Part shown: positions 1-10,808 of the stretch, in pieces
Layout: each line of letters begins with the position of its first letter
Numbering within the stretch: position 1 is the first letter of the stretch
DNA from: Cladorhizidae sp. MBARI D1340-BT2
Taxonomy: Eukaryota; Porifera; Demospongiae; Poecilosclerida; Cladorhizidae
DNA: 64,000 bases
NCBI GenBank assembly: GCA_028752905.1
Contig: JAQNBH010000006.1
Coordinates: 22,554,311-22,618,310, forward strand
Direction: 5' to 3'
Translations under genes and position numbers: made by a program
The notes under the pieces: generated by a model
What the model was told of the DNA's origin: nothing
The model's database searches: none
What the model saw: only the letters and a program-made list of their open reading frames with translations

Positions 1-1298
1 TTATACTCAAGCCATTATTTTTAATAGCTTATCCATACATTGAGGACAGAAGTAGTGTTCTATTTTTTGGCAAGCCAGTATGCTTAATTCATCAATTATA
101 TCCTGAAAAAACTTATATCTTGGAATCATCCTTCCTCATCAGCTTATAAAAATTTCTATCACTACTGGTCGTTGTGGCCACTGATTGCACATCCCGGTCT
201 AGCAAAGAACTTGAGGCATGAAATGATTTTCAAAATATGGTGATGGTTAGTAGCCATTGCTATGACAGAGAACTGCTAAGTATCTCACTTACATTGTGTG
301 TTGTTGTGAAGGTAGTTAGTAGTATTCCACAGAACTCTTGTGACACTGCCTCTGTTCATGCTGCTTGAAGGAAACGATTGCATATTTCAAATTACAGAAA
401 CCTTTGGATAGCTACTAGTATATTATTACCTACCAGACTGTATGTTTGCATAAAATTATCCAGTTAGCAATTTCATACTACTTACATCAGAGATTAAAGC
501 CTCATAGATTTTCCTTGTCACAAGTTTCAAGCAAAGTTAACAATGCACCCGACCTTCCAAATGAAGCCACCACTTCGAAGAGAACTATGTCACCTGGAAT
601 GAACCTAACACTCATGTCTTTTCCATAAGGTTGCTTGGGGGAAAAAATTGCTTGGTTGCGAGGCTCATTAATTGAAAGGTTCATAGCCAGCCATACCAAA
701 ACATGAACACACGATCTCAGACTGCTGGTACTTTTCATTGCACAGCGAAGCACTAATGGTAGAGCAGTTCAATCGCGATTGTGGACTTCCCTGGCTGCTG
801 GGTGATCACACTTGAGAGCCTAAATTTGAACCCATGAAACCATAATTTTTCTATATTCAGTTTTTATCACCTAAAAAATGGAAAAGAAAACAAAAATTTA
901 TATTTGTCATCAATAGCAACCTCTAGCCCTAGCCATCTGCTACTCTAAAGCCCTAGCAGTTTTAGAACTTCTAACTCTTGACAACCATTACATGAATAAT
1001 TGCCGAGAAATATATATATTGAATTTTGTTTTTTATCTCTCATTTAACTCAGCTAATGATTATTGTGTATTAGTGCAAAGTTATACAGAAACTTTGAGCT
1101 CTGGACTGATAGTGTATTAGGATGTAGGTGGTGAAAAATGGAAATCATTGACCTCCTTTTAATATCATATAATTCTGACGTTCCACTCGTTCTTTATAAT
1201 ATGCACTACAATTTGCTATTTACAATACTATATACAGCTGTGATTTGTTGTCCCTGCATAATATGAATGCATTCTTGGTATATTTCTTCAAACTTTAG

Positions 1299-1453
1299 TT
1301 CCTACAAGTGATGGTACAAAAATTGGAACATCAGCAGGTCTTCCATTCAAAAGATCCACACAGGTGAGCTACTGTTGTGTTTGCTTGATTTAATGAATGT
1401 TTTATTTTTCAGACGCCATCCTTCCCAGAACAAGCCAGCCAGTCAGAATTCTG
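1299..1453 (+). CDS. Exon-pair module A1 of repeat gene (exon a 1299-1363, exon b 1413-1453)
   Basis: Exon a (65 nt) follows an AACTTTAG acceptor and ends CACAG before GTGAGC. In phase 1 it reads VPTSDGTKIGTSAGLPFK and then RSTQ. Exon b follows a T-rich TTTTTCAG acceptor and ends before GTATGTG. Exon b is 41 nt here instead of the usual 40, so it shifts frame relative to the other modules and this copy may be broken. The same exon pair with the same boundaries recurs along the window, which is the main evidence that these are exons. Function unknown; I do not recognise the protein. Confidence 0.45.
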
Positions 1454-1938
1454 GTATGTGTAACTTAGTTCGGAATACTGGGTTTTATTGAATGTGTTTT
1501 TTTCCATGTGGAAGGAATTGGTCCATACAATAAAAGTGCTCACAGCAAATTAATCAACAAACACAGATGATCAACAAACACAGAGGTTATATTTTTCATC
1601 GGGTTATCCAAGATAAAGGATCTACTTTTTAGGTCTATAATTTCAAAATGAAATATGTACCAAAGGAAGTGAAACATGAAATATCGTGTCAATTCATATC
1701 CTATTTTTCTCAGCTCATGTTCAAAGATGTAAGTCAAGAAAGTAGAGTGACTCTTACAATTTTAAGATATACTTTGCTGTTGTTTTAAATCTGTTTTAAA
1801 TGCACACAGCACTCTTTTAACACCCGTTGGGGCAAAGTGGGTATTAAAAATACACCACTCCAGTATGGCACCATACATTGATTGTATAGTATTACACAGT
1901 ATGAATGCATTCTATGATCACACATATTTTTTATCCAG

Positions 1939-2106
1939 GAGTGCCTACAAGTGCTGTTCCAAAAGTTGGCCTATCAGGAGAAGGTCTTCCAGCCACACAT
2001 GTGAGCCAACACTCTATTGTTGTGTTTGTTTGCTTAATTTAATGTAATATATTGTTAATCCTACAGGCTCAATCCTTTTCTGGTGAGCAAGCCTATGAAA
2101 TTCCTG
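1939..2106 (+). CDS. Exon-pair module A2 of repeat gene (exon a 1939-2000, exon b 2067-2106)
   Basis: Exon a (62 nt) lies between a TTTTTTATCCAG acceptor and a GTGAGC donor and reads GVPTSAVPKVGLSGEGLPAT then H. Exon b (40 nt) lies between CCTACAG and GTATGTG and reads AQSFSGEQAYEIP with a trailing G. The intron between them is phase 0 and the outer introns are phase 1, so the pair is a symmetrical unit that can be added or removed without changing frame. The frame is intact. Product unknown: a Ser/Thr/Pro/Gly-rich repeat without cysteines. Confidence 0.5.
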
Positions 2107-2523
2107 GTATGTGTTACTTACTTTGCAATACTGCAATACTGCTTGTTTTAGTTGTTTGTGGGATTTTAGGTACTGTTAAAAAGATCTTCTCAGAATAAAT
2201 AAAGAAATTATGTAACATCCTTGACATAAGAAGCCTAACACTCCAAAGGTTTAGCTTAATTAGAAAACCTATGATTTTTTATATTAGTGTGATGAACACA
2301 TGCCGATAATTATGTCATATTAAATGTTGTGTCTGTTCATGTCCCATTTTTCGTGGCTTATGTCACATACATTAAAGTTTTCACTTCAGTCTGCCTTAAA
2401 GTCAGCACTTCCACATAGCAAGTGCCCATTATACATTTTTCTCTGATCTATGATTTGACTTGTTGCTTGAAGAAACTGCCCAGTGCATAATAGGATAGCA
2501 AAGATAGCAAAGATAGAAGGTAG

Positions 2524-2625
2524 GATAACAATGAAAATGCATTGCTAGACTTGGATGAAGCTAAAGTTGACAACCTGGAAGCAGTTGAAGCAGAGGCACT
2601 GGCTAGACTTTTGTTAAAACCATGA
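2524..2625 (+). CDS. Terminal exon of the repeat gene, copy A
   Basis: An open segment rich in Glu, Ala and Leu ends ALARLLLKP and then TGA. Its counterpart at 35,137-35,276 ends at the equivalent position with ALAKVEAPARH and then TGA. Conservation of frame and stop despite strong nucleotide divergence suggests a true C-terminal exon after the exon pairs. In this copy in-frame stops lie just upstream of 2,524 and the acceptor is unclear, so the 5' edge is approximate. Confidence 0.35.
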   Translation, partial: DNNENALLDLDEAKVDNLEAVEAEALARLLLKP

Positions 2626-3390
2626 AATCCTCATCTAGAGCTAACTAACCTCTAACTTCATTACAGTGGTAACACAGGGTGTCTATGTAAAATAACCGTG
2701 CAAATTACATAACGCAAGCACCCATCCATCAGTTATTCAAGGTGAGTAGCTAGTTTAACTCCCTTTATGTCCTTTAGGGTAGATATTACTGAGTGGCACT
2801 GCAGTGGCATAAGTGCATGTGTGTACAGCCAGGTATTGCAATAGTACTCTCCATATTGGCATATTTCAAAATAGGTTGGAAAAAATCGTGTCTTAGCTGA
2901 AACTTATTTAGGCAGTTTTTTTAACATCCTAAAGGTGGTTTCTTCTATTTTTGGCTCCAAATAGAATTCCAGCTTACCATGAATTCACTATGGTAGTACC
3001 TAGCAGATATAAAAAATAAACGAATTAAAACCTGGATTAATTTTTAAAATATATTTTTACCATCTATAACAAACTGAAATTGGTAAAGAACATCAACACT
3101 ATAATTGACTTGTTTATGTGTGCAATATTTAGCTAAACTGAGCTCAATTGGCAGCTACATATTGCATGCTTGTAACCAGCACCATTCTATGCTTGAATTG
3201 TTTGACTCATATTCTATTCTTGCTCGGTTGCAATGCAATAATTGTTTGTGCTCTATTAGAGTTTGATATGCTTTATTTGAGTTTCAGCTATAGAATTAAA
3301 ATATATTAGAGCTGTCAGAAACAGATTTATTATCCCTACATATATAGTATGAATGCATTCTTGATTTATATTTAGATTACTGAACTTTAG

Positions 3391-3558
3391 ACCCTGGATT
3401 GCCTACAAGTGCTCGTACAAAAATTGAGACATCAGGTCATCCAAGAAAAAGATCCACACAGGTGTGCCAATCCTCTATGGTTGTGTTTGCTAGATTTAAT
3501 GAATGTTTTATTTTACAGACTCTATCCTTCTCTGATAAACAAGCCAGAGATAATACTG
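3391..3558 (+). CDS. Exon-pair module A3 of repeat gene (exon a 3391-3461, exon b 3519-3558)
   Basis: Exon a (71 nt) after CTTTAG reads DPGLPTSARTKIETSGHP followed by RKRSTQ. Exon b (40 nt) after TTTTACAG reads TLSFSDKQARDNTG. Donors are GTGTGC and GTATGTG. The two exons total 111 nt, which is exactly 37 codons, with phase 0 inside the pair and phase 1 outside. This is the consensus-like module and its frame is fully open. It is nearly identical to module B5 at 38,208-38,375. Confidence 0.5.
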
Positions 3559-3849
3559 GTATGTGTAAATTAGTTTGGAATACTGGATAATATTTATGTG
3601 GATAGTTTTACAAAAATTGGCCCACACAATGAAAGTGCCCACATCATATAATCAAGAAACACAAGGGTTATTTTTAACCTTGTGTTATCAAGATAAAGGG
3701 ATCCACTTTTTAAAGTTCTATAATTTCAAAATGAAATATAATAATATCAATTCAAATGCAATATGAAATAATGTGTCTATTCATATCCTATTTTCATCAG
3801 CTTAGTTCAAAGATGTAAGTCAAGAAGTGATTTTTTGTTAATACTACAG

Positions 3850-3889
3850 GTTCAATCCTTTTCTGATGAGCAAGCATATGAAATTCCTG
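3850..3889 (+). pseudogene. Orphan exon b (module A4), partner exon deleted
   Basis: The 40-nt exon b after AATACTACAG matches 38,990-39,029 of copy B, but the donor is ATATTG where copy B has GTATGTG, so the GT is lost. Its partner exon a, present in copy B at 38,875-38,933, is absent because roughly 280 bp between AAGTCAAGAA and GTGATTTTTTG is missing in copy A. The module is therefore unlikely to be spliced into a transcript here. Confidence 0.5.
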
Positions 3890-4240
3890 ATATTGTGTTA
3901 CTTACTTTGGAATACTGTTTGGGTGTTTATGGGATTTTAGGCATTGTTAACAAAACCTCTTGGAACAAATAAAGAAATTATGTTATGCCTTTGACATAAG
4001 AAGCCTAATAATCTATATGTCTAGCTAGTTTAGAACATCTGTTATTTTTTTACATCAATATGAAGAAATGCAGAGAAATATGTCAAGAAAAGTTGTGTAT
4101 TGATAACCCATTTTTCTCAGCTAATGTCGTGAAATTTTATTTTATTTTCAGTTGGCTTATGATCATAGTCGGCACCATCTACAAAACAAATACCAACTTT
4201 GCAAGTTTTCTGTGATGATTTGACTGGGTAGATATAGCCA

Positions 4241-4613
4241 AAAATATAACATGTAACAATTATGTCAAATAACAATAACAATATGCCAAATAACATTAAT
4301 AACATGTAATAATATACCAAATAACAATATAAACAATATGCCAAATAACAATAATAACATGTAACAGTATACCAAATACAGTAACAATATACCAAATAAC
4401 AATAATAACATTTAACAATATGCCAAATAACAATAATAACATGTAACAATATACCAAATAACAATAATTACATGTAACAATATGCCAAATAACAATAATA
4501 ACATGTAACAATATGCCAAATAACAATAATAACATGTAACAATATAACAATTTGCCAAATACCAATAATAACATGTAACAATATGCCAAATAACAATAAT
4601 AACATGTAACAAT
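4241..4613. repeat. 31-bp AT-rich minisatellite, copy A left array
   Basis: About a dozen tandem units of roughly 31 bp, core AACATGTAACAATATGCCAA plus ATAACAATAAT, with point variants and short units. Long open frames on the minus strand here (runs of CYYCYLAYCYMLLLLF type) are only the translation of the repeat. A second short array of the same unit lies at 5,391-5,460, so the two arrays bracket about 780 bp. Confidence 0.9.
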
Positions 4614-4913
4614 AGTGACACGGCATAGGGACTTTATAGAAAAAAGTAAAACGTGAGAAAATTGAACTTTTAGTTGGGACGGTTAATTTTTAACGGCATG
4701 ACATAATAATCGCTATTTTTATACCTTAAATTGAATTCTTACGTCATCATAGCGGCATGCACTAAAAAGAGTATGGAAAAATCTAAAAGTTGGTCTATGT
4801 TTCGAGTTGATTGAGTACGTATTGTGGAAGTTACAGCAAGTTAAACTGAAGGTAGTCTTTTTCTATTTTAGCTGGTCTTTCCAGAGAAGCGTGTGGAATA
4901 AACTTTAGCTACA

Positions 4914-5054
4914 ATGGCAGAGGAGACTCCTACCTCTCCATCTAATTTCACTCTAGATAACATCTCTCCAGTCACTGAGCTAGATGGCAGTCATGAGGAC
5001 AATAATGAGAAGGAAACAGTGGACGAGTTCTTCTCCACAGGTTGTGGCTGTTAG
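4914..5054 (+). pseudogene. N-terminal acidic ORF fragment ending in GCGC-stop
   Basis: An ATG at 4,914 opens 46 codons starting MAEETPTSPSNFTLD, with an acidic stretch before FFSTGCGC and an in-frame TAG. Beyond the TAG the same frame reads LGPGCSSLLCGELAV, giving a Cys-rich C-G-C...G-C-S-S pattern. From memory this resembles the N-terminal Cys motif of transposon-like proteins common in sponges and cnidarians; that is not certain. The identical lesion is present in copy B (40,033-40,173), so the stop predates the duplication. The preceding 4,614-4,913 could be its leader. Confidence 0.3.
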
Positions 5055-5390
5055 CTTGGTCCTGGCTGCTCAAGTCTTCTCTGTGGGGAGTTAGCAGTGA
5101 GGAGTTAGCAGTGACTACAAGAAATGTGTTTAGTTGCCATCTCTTTTTCTGTTTTCACTACTCACCTAGAGCCTTCAAAACCAGTAAAATCTGGATTATT
5201 ACATCATTGTTTATTATTAACACCATTAATAAATTTTATATCTTAAGAATGGTAATGTATTGACCTATAATATTTTGAGAAAACATTCTTCATTATCTAA
5301 GGAATATACTAAAAAAGTAAAAATAAATTGAAAAAAAAATCAAAGTCCCTTGAGCATCCTATGCCATGTCACATATTTTATTATAATTAT

Positions 5391-5460
5391 ACCAAATAAC
5401 AATAATAACGTAACAATATGCCAAATAGCAATAATAATATGTAACAATATACCAAATAAC
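5391..5460. repeat. 31-bp minisatellite, copy A right array
   Basis: Two to three units of the same ACCAAATAACAATAATAAC repeat as at 4,241-4,613, abutting the truncated end of a gag fragment at about 5,463. Copy B equivalent: 40,511-40,580. Confidence 0.85.
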
Positions 5461-5462
5461 AC

Positions 5463-6011
5463 CGTAGGTCTCACAGGAGATGTGGTATTCACATAAGAGC
5501 TCAGTTCTTACTTTTGGGTAGTCTTTCTGCTGATCTGCAGGCATGGAGGCGACAGCAGTAAGACCTGCACCGGAGAGGGAGCTGCGTAAGATGATGGCCC
5601 ACTGATTACGTGAGCCTCAGCCATAGCCTCAAATGCCTCCAGGTAGGCCCCCATACCGTCCGTTCCTTCAGTAAACTTAGGGATGGATAGCTTTGGCATC
5701 GGAGGGGGTCGAGGTGCAGTAGGGAGAGGTTTGGACAACTCAGCCAACATCTGCAGGAACCTCTGCTGCTCTCTCTCCTCCTGCCTAGCCTGGGCCTCCT
5801 CCCGCCTCTGGGCTTCTCGAGTCTCTCTCTCTTCCTGTTTAGCCTGGGCCTCCTCCCATTTCTGTGCCTCTTGATCTGACCGAGTCTTGTCAATTTGGAT
5901 CCACTGCTGGAATAATCTGTCCATGGGATCGATAGGAAAGTTGGCCTCTGTGGTGCCCCCATGACCTCGATGGGATTCTTGGAGCATCCTTCTCTCCTTC
6001 TCCTCTGACAT
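5463..6011 (-). pseudogene. gag: Gag fragment of a Gmr1-like Ty3/gypsy element, copy A
   Basis: Reading leftwards from the ATG at 6,011: MSEEKERRMLQESHRG, then a long charged coiled coil (EEAQAKQEERETREAQRREE type), a proline-rich hinge, then KLSIPKFTEGTDGMGAYLEA, which resembles LQKFVEGIDDMGAYLDLF in the intact element at 53.7 kb. Near 5,610 the frame shifts; the other frame continues with LRSSLSGAGLTAVASMPAD, matching the capsid part of that element (LRSALSGQGMLAISSL). It is cut off at the minisatellite (5,460). It lies just inside a PBS-like site and LTR (6,196-6,587), so this is the 5' end of a decayed minus-strand element. Confidence 0.75.
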
Positions 6012-6195
6012 GTCAAGTCAGGGCGATTGGGAAGATAGGGAAAAAATTAAATCAATACAAACTACAAAACCTCTTCCTGGCTACTGAAGGGTCGGTTTTC
6101 AACCCACAAGGCCATGCCCTGGGTGGTCTCCAGCTAGCTAAGCAACTCCTCTTCGCTAGCTAATGGCTGGTCCAGGATATCTTTTTTACAAGAGA

Positions 6196-6212
6196 TCCCA
6201 CTGCTGCCGCCA
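6196..6212 (-). other. Primer-binding-site-like motif, copy A
   Basis: On the minus strand it reads TGGCGGCAGCAGTGGGA immediately after the inferred LTR end. It is close to the tRNA-Leu-type PBS TGGTGGCAGCGGTGGGA of the intact element at 53,272, differing at two positions. Position between LTR and gag leader is as expected. Confidence 0.6.
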
Positions 6213-6213
6213 C

Positions 6214-6587
6214 TGTCGGGGAAATTTCACCCTTATCTAAAACCTTTCTTCCTCAATAAGAAAATGGTACTGCTGTAGCCCGAGCGGTTAGCTACCTCTG
6301 GGTGAATACCCCGCGATGCCTAGGTACTCCAGGCATTGGCTACTCCATCAATTACCCTACCTAGACCACTGATCTCCGTGACCCAAGTCTCAGTCCGCTC
6401 TACTTAGGACCTTACTCCAATGTCACCCCTCAGGTTGACTCTCTCTATCTCTTTGTCCCTGTCAGGGTAGTAAGCATACACCATGCAACTATCAGACAAA
6501 ACTCCAGTGTGCCACTCTGGTGCCTTACAATACAGGTATTTCTTAACAGTCACCTGATATGCATATTACTCTAGAACAGTTATCACA
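6214..6587 (-). repeat. Inferred LTR of the decayed gag-bearing element, copy A
   Basis: Plus-strand start TGTCGGGG next to the PBS and inferred end TTATCACA give TGT...ACA ends and 374 bp. The equivalent in copy B is also 374 bp (42,463-42,836). The inner edge is well supported by the PBS; the outer edge is a guess based on the CA terminus and on the start of the Penelope-like fragment soon after. No second LTR is present in the window. Confidence 0.45.
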
Positions 6588-6661
6588 ATGCCTTCTTGGG
6601 ATTGTGGTGGTGTAGTGATCCATTAGCTGTTGGTTGTGGTTTCTGTGGTTATGGTGGGTTA

Positions 6662-7046
6662 TTGTTTGAAAAGTCAGGGAGTGGTCCTGTTGATTTCCCT
6701 GAGAGTAGCAATACAGTGTACAGGATCCCATCCAAAGACCCATCCATAGATGAGGCAGTTGAAGTAATTTTTGTAATGTTGACGAAAGATGAGAGCTTGA
6801 GGGAGAGGACTACACTAGGGGCTGACAGGATTTCTGAAATGTTGGAATTGTGCCTGAAATCCACCTACTTCAGCTTTCAAGAAAAAATACTACGAGCAAC
6901 AAGAGGGTGTAGCAATGAGCTCTCCAGTATCTGCAGTAGTAGACAACCTTTATGTGGAATTCTTTGAGGAATTGGCGCTCACAACTGCCCCACTAAAGCC
7001 AAGAGATACGTGGATGATACCTTCTGCATTTTGAAGAAGGGAGTGA
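6662..7046 (+). pseudogene. Penelope-like reverse transcriptase fragment, copy A
   Basis: Translation gives SIDEAVEVIFVMLTKDES, RERTTLGADRI, LCLKSTYFSFQEK, then after a one-base shift YYEQQEGVAMSSPVSAVVD and NLYVEFFE, and after another shift RYVDDTFCILKKG. The order (STYF, YYEQxEGxAMxSPxS, NLYxE, YVDD) is the palm core of Penelope-like element RTs; YVDD is the catalytic motif. At least two frameshifts and loss of both ends make it a remnant. An extra A in the A-run near 6,885 and an intact GTAGTAGAC distinguish it from copy B, which has the reverse pattern of lesions. Confidence 0.7.
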
Positions 7047-7054
7047 GCAGGAAC

Positions 7055-8010
7055 GTCCCAATTGGAGCAAAATAGAGCTTCTTTCGGATAAAAAGGTGAG
7101 ATTTGTCACAAAAAGACATTTTCTGTCGTTTAAAGAGTAGAAACAGTTCCATAATGTTGAAAAGGAATCTAATGTGCCTATTTTGACAAGATTGAATGAT
7201 TACAGAGTTTGTCCTAAAAACGCTCATAAAAGTCCCAAATGGAGTTAAATAGAGCTTCTTTCGGTTAAAAAGTGGAGATTTCTCACCAAAAGAAATTTTC
7301 TGATGTTTAAAGAGTAGAAACAGTTCGATAATGTTGAAATGGAAGCTAATGTGCCCATTTTGACAAGAATGAGCGATTTCAGACAGTTTTTCCTCAAAAT
7401 GCTTAAATTTTTTTCCCAAATGGAGTAAAATACAGTTAAAAATTCGAGATTTCTCACTAAAAGACGTTTTCTTACATTTAAAGAGTAGAAATAGTTCCAT
7501 CATGTTGAAAAGGAAGCTAATTTGCCATTTTTACAAAATTGGGCTATTTCAGGCAGTTTTTCCTCTAAAATGTCCCAATTGGAGCAAAATAAAAACTGAA
7601 TATTTCTCACCAAAAGACATTTACTGTCGTTTAAAGAGTAGTAACAGTTCCATAAATGTTGAAAAGTACCCATTTTTACAAGAATGACCGATTTCAGACA
7701 GTTTTCCCTCAAAACGCCCAAAAAAGTCCCAATTGGAGCAAAATATAGCGTTAAAAATGGAAGATTTCTCACTAAAAGAAATTTACTATCGTTTAATGAG
7801 CCACTGTTCCAATGTTGAAAAGGAAGCTCATGTGACCATTTTGACAAGAATGACCGATTTCAGACAGTTTTTCCTCAAAACGCTCAAAAACGTCCTAATT
7901 TAAGAAAAATAGAGCTTCTTTCGGTTAAAAAGGGGAGATTTGTCACCAAAAGAAATTTTCTGATGTTTAAAGATTAGAAACAGTTCTATAATGTTGAAAT
8001 GGAAGCTAAT
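7055..8010. repeat. ~154-181 bp satellite array, copy A
   Basis: Six tandem units start near 7,055, 7,232, 7,413, 7,572, 7,726 and 7,892 (spacings 177, 181, 159, 154, 166). Each runs GTCCCAATTGGAGCAAAATA, a TTCTCACCAAAAGA block, a GTTTAAAGAGTAGAAACAGT block and a GACCGATTTCAGACAGTTTT block. Internal deletions explain the length differences. Open frames in it are incidental. One inverted partial unit sits at 51,815-51,935. Confidence 0.9.
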
Positions 8011-10019
8011 TGTGTAGGAGCTTACAAAAACAGCAGGATAACCCATAAAGAGTCCTTCGAGCACAGTGGTTGTGATCAGCCATTGCCACTAACAATCTTT
8101 TTCCTGTCCAACCAGGCTTGTTAATAGCAACTTCCCTCTCAATTGAAAACAACCTTCAAAATAAATGACAGGTAGATGGAATGAAATAAATATTAGCCCC
8201 AGTTGCTATTAGAAAATGCATAGAAATTGTCCTAGCCACCTTTCCTTTAGGTAAGTTTGGGTATTTTCATATAACATCCTCTCTCTATAAATGATTGCAA
8301 ATTTAAGTTATGATCTTAAAGCCTGTTAAGACTATTTCAAATAAGTTGTTGTAAGATACTAGATTCATGTAGACTAATAGGCAGCTGTGCATACTCCACC
8401 CCCTAATGCTGCAGTGATATCTCACGTTGTTTTAACAGTTGCTGGTACAGAGAAGCCACCATATTTAAAAGCTGCTTGGGTATTGGAATAACAATCCCAT
8501 TGAAGTGACCCCTCCCACCCACATGCGACTATCCAATGCGGAACATTCTATTAAATAGCAGCTTTGTGGGGCAAACTTCTCCCAGTTAAGTCTGTGAAAT
8601 ATATTTTAGATTCCGTAAACTCTGGTCATTAAGCCTCTCATGTTTAGTTTGACTAAAGTTGTTAATTAAATGTCCATCTTATCCTTAACAAAAACAACAT
8701 TATTCTGCATCATTATGGTATCTTGTTCTGAAATTATGATCTGGAAATGTTTCAAATAAATATCAATTTATGACATGTGAACAAGTGTCAACATTATAAT
8801 GTGTTTGACAGAACATTGAGCAAGAATATTATTAGCATAACCATGGCTGCAATTGTCTGTAGCTGTTCACAGTTTCCTAAAGAGTATTTTGCTGCTCCAA
8901 TGCAGGGCACTTGTAACCTTTCCCCCAGTGATCTAGCAGCACAGGTCTCCTGCATGGCCTCTAAGGTACCAAATCACTTTCTATGTATATACCCTGTGAT
9001 GAGACACCTAAACCTTAACGGATGCCAACATTGCACCTGTCACAAGAATTATTCTCTTCTTTGGCTAATATTAATTGTTGAAGTTCACATAGTTTTGTAG
9101 ATAAATATACTTCTCTGAGTATGCAAAGAATGTATGAGAGACCATCTCTAGCTTGTTGTAATCTCAGGGGCCTTGCTACTGCATTTAATATGGTTTGGGA
9201 GTCTGGATATTTCTTATTGAACCATCGAGAGGATAACTCATTCTTCAACAGGCTCGCTAGAGTAATTCCTCAGTTAATCAAGTGTAAAAATTGTTTATGC
9301 TAAGTATTTCATAAATTTTTCTGTGAGTGTGATATTTTCAAATGTGTTTAGTGGCCCATATTTGCAGATAAGTGGCTGTATTTCTTGTATGTTGAGGTTA
9401 GAAGTGAAGCTCTAAACAGACAGGATTTATGGCATGAAGCTCGCTTATCACAAGAAATAAAGAACAGAACCAAACAGACATTGGTTATTGGCAAACATAA
9501 CAATGACCTCTAATAGCAACATAGTCCATGCTTTCTACAGTGGTAAGGTGAAGATTTCTTGCATTTGGTGATTTCTTGCATTTGGTACGCCAGAAAAGAA
9601 CTAGTTAATATTGACCATAACTTGATAGGTAATAATAAGTGGTAATTTCCAACAACCCAGTATATATATCTAGAAGCACTCCACAAGACTCTACAAACAC
9701 TAAACGTAAAATTGACCTTAACATGCAACAATAATTTGTTGTTTAATTGCATAACTACAAGTGTGTTTTCTATTATCATTTTTATTGGGTGGTGAGACTG
9801 AGGCACTGAAATTCTGGGCCTGCTGCTGTACTTTAACACCAGGTTCATATAATCACTTACAAGAAGCCGAGTGCTAAGCCTGCAAATGGTGTGCCTTGCA
9901 ATGTGGCCCAGCATTGCCTGTAGAGTGCTCATGCACTAGACTCTTGGTCCATGCTTGTGCATCACATATCTGTAGTAATCACAGAGTGTGTTTAATTGCC
10001 ATTAGGAGTTTGATATAAT
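8011..10019. other. Non-coding or unresolved stretch, copy A
   Basis: No gene can be supported. The part 8,030-8,640 is present in inverted diverged form at 48,060-48,580. Open frames near 8,777-9,303 and 9,510-9,932 exist on both strands, but they are only seen in near-identical duplicate copies, have no recognisable motif and no convincing splice context. AT-rich throughout. Confidence 0.5.
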
Positions 10020-10790
10020 AAAGTGATGTGCATATTTAGAGGTTGTTGTTGGGATTCTCCCACCAGCTGGTGGATCTGAAAAGACTTTAGGGATACACAG
10101 CTTAACTTAACTATTTATTTATATTAACGTGTCTCTCATCTCTCTCTGTGCTTACTTTATAGACGGTGAGTTACAGTATTCTATGGCCCGGATGACATGA
10201 TTTTGATCAACTTCAATTTATTTAAACTTGGCCCTTGGTTCTCTGTGTCTGACTTTCTTCATGAAACCATCATAGCCGGTGAGTTAGAGTATTACATGTC
10301 TAGGATGACAATTGTTCACTGATTAATGTCATGTCACTTTTTCTTGGTGTTATATTAACATAGTTTGATAGTTACATATATACATTGCTGGAGCAATGCA
10401 AGAACTAAAGTCAATTCAACTTGACTTGTAAGATGCCCAATCATGCATTGAGCAGCAAGATAATAGTCACTAGAAGCACGTGTGTAAAAGGGCAAGTAGT
10501 AGCCACTAATGGAGCTAACTAATCTGCAAGGTGGCAAAGAAGGCAGTCAAAGAAATATTTGCATTAAATGTTTTGAGGGTAGTCCAAAAAATAAATGTAT
10601 TTTATTTACCAACATGCCTTTAGCCACACCAGAGGTGGAGAAAGGGATAAACACCTTGTGTTGATTTAGTGGCTATTTGATTAGGAAGAGGTCTAGTTTG
10701 TGCTAAAAAGGTCTATAAACTGCCTTCACCAGTAGGCTGACCTTTACCCCCTGCATCCTTGTTGCAGCTACATGTGTTTAGTGAGGTCAC
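10020..10790. repeat. Dispersed repeat unit, copy 1 of a diverged direct pair
   Basis: Matches 14,786-15,540 in the same order: GCATATTTAGAG, CACCAGC, ACACAGCTTAACTT, CTCTCATCTCT, GTGAGTTACAGTATTCTATGG, then AGCAGCAAGATAA, AGGTGGAGAAA and ACCTTTACCCCCTGCA. A shorter related piece is at 16,740-17,000. Divergence is roughly 15-20 percent. No coding capacity recognised. Confidence 0.65.
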
Positions 10791-10808
10791 TAACTCTTAC
10801 ACTGCGTT

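Larger units (their letters stand above)
1..2998. repeat. Diverged tandem-unit copy A, upstream half
   Basis: This segment aligns by eye, in the same orientation and order, with 30,898-36,320. Shared landmarks are the opening TATACTCAAG block, the GACTTCCCTGGCTGCTGGG block near 785 and 33,420, the CCCTAGCAGTTTTAGAACTTCT block near 951 and 33,597, and the exon pairs listed separately. Divergence looks like 10-20 percent with many indels, much higher than in the neighbouring block from 3,323 on, so this is an older tandem duplication. Apart from the exon array I see no convincing gene in it. Confidence 0.7.

Noticed and set aside
502..753. Minus-strand frame with VRFIPGDIVLFEVVASFGR, partly matched in unit 2
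   Set aside because: The matching segment in unit 2 (31,360-31,530) is full of stops and shifts and no family is recognised; similarity follows from DNA homology alone.
4241..4613. Possible CRISPR-like array
   Set aside because: Units are contiguous tandem repeats without unique spacers, and the host is eukaryotic.
4117..4621. Overlapping minus-strand open frames rich in Tyr, Cys, Leu and Ile
   Set aside because: They are translations of the 31-bp minisatellite; the same happens at 39,317-39,741 in copy B. No start context or splice sites.
6979..7847. Minus-strand open frames (FLLFKCQKTSF type) across the satellite
   Set aside because: All fall in the ~154-181 bp tandem satellite and repeat with its period; indels between units change frame freely.
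8777..9303. Opposed open frames on both strands conserved in copy B
   Set aside because: The duplicate is too recent for conservation to be informative; there are no motifs and no splice context.
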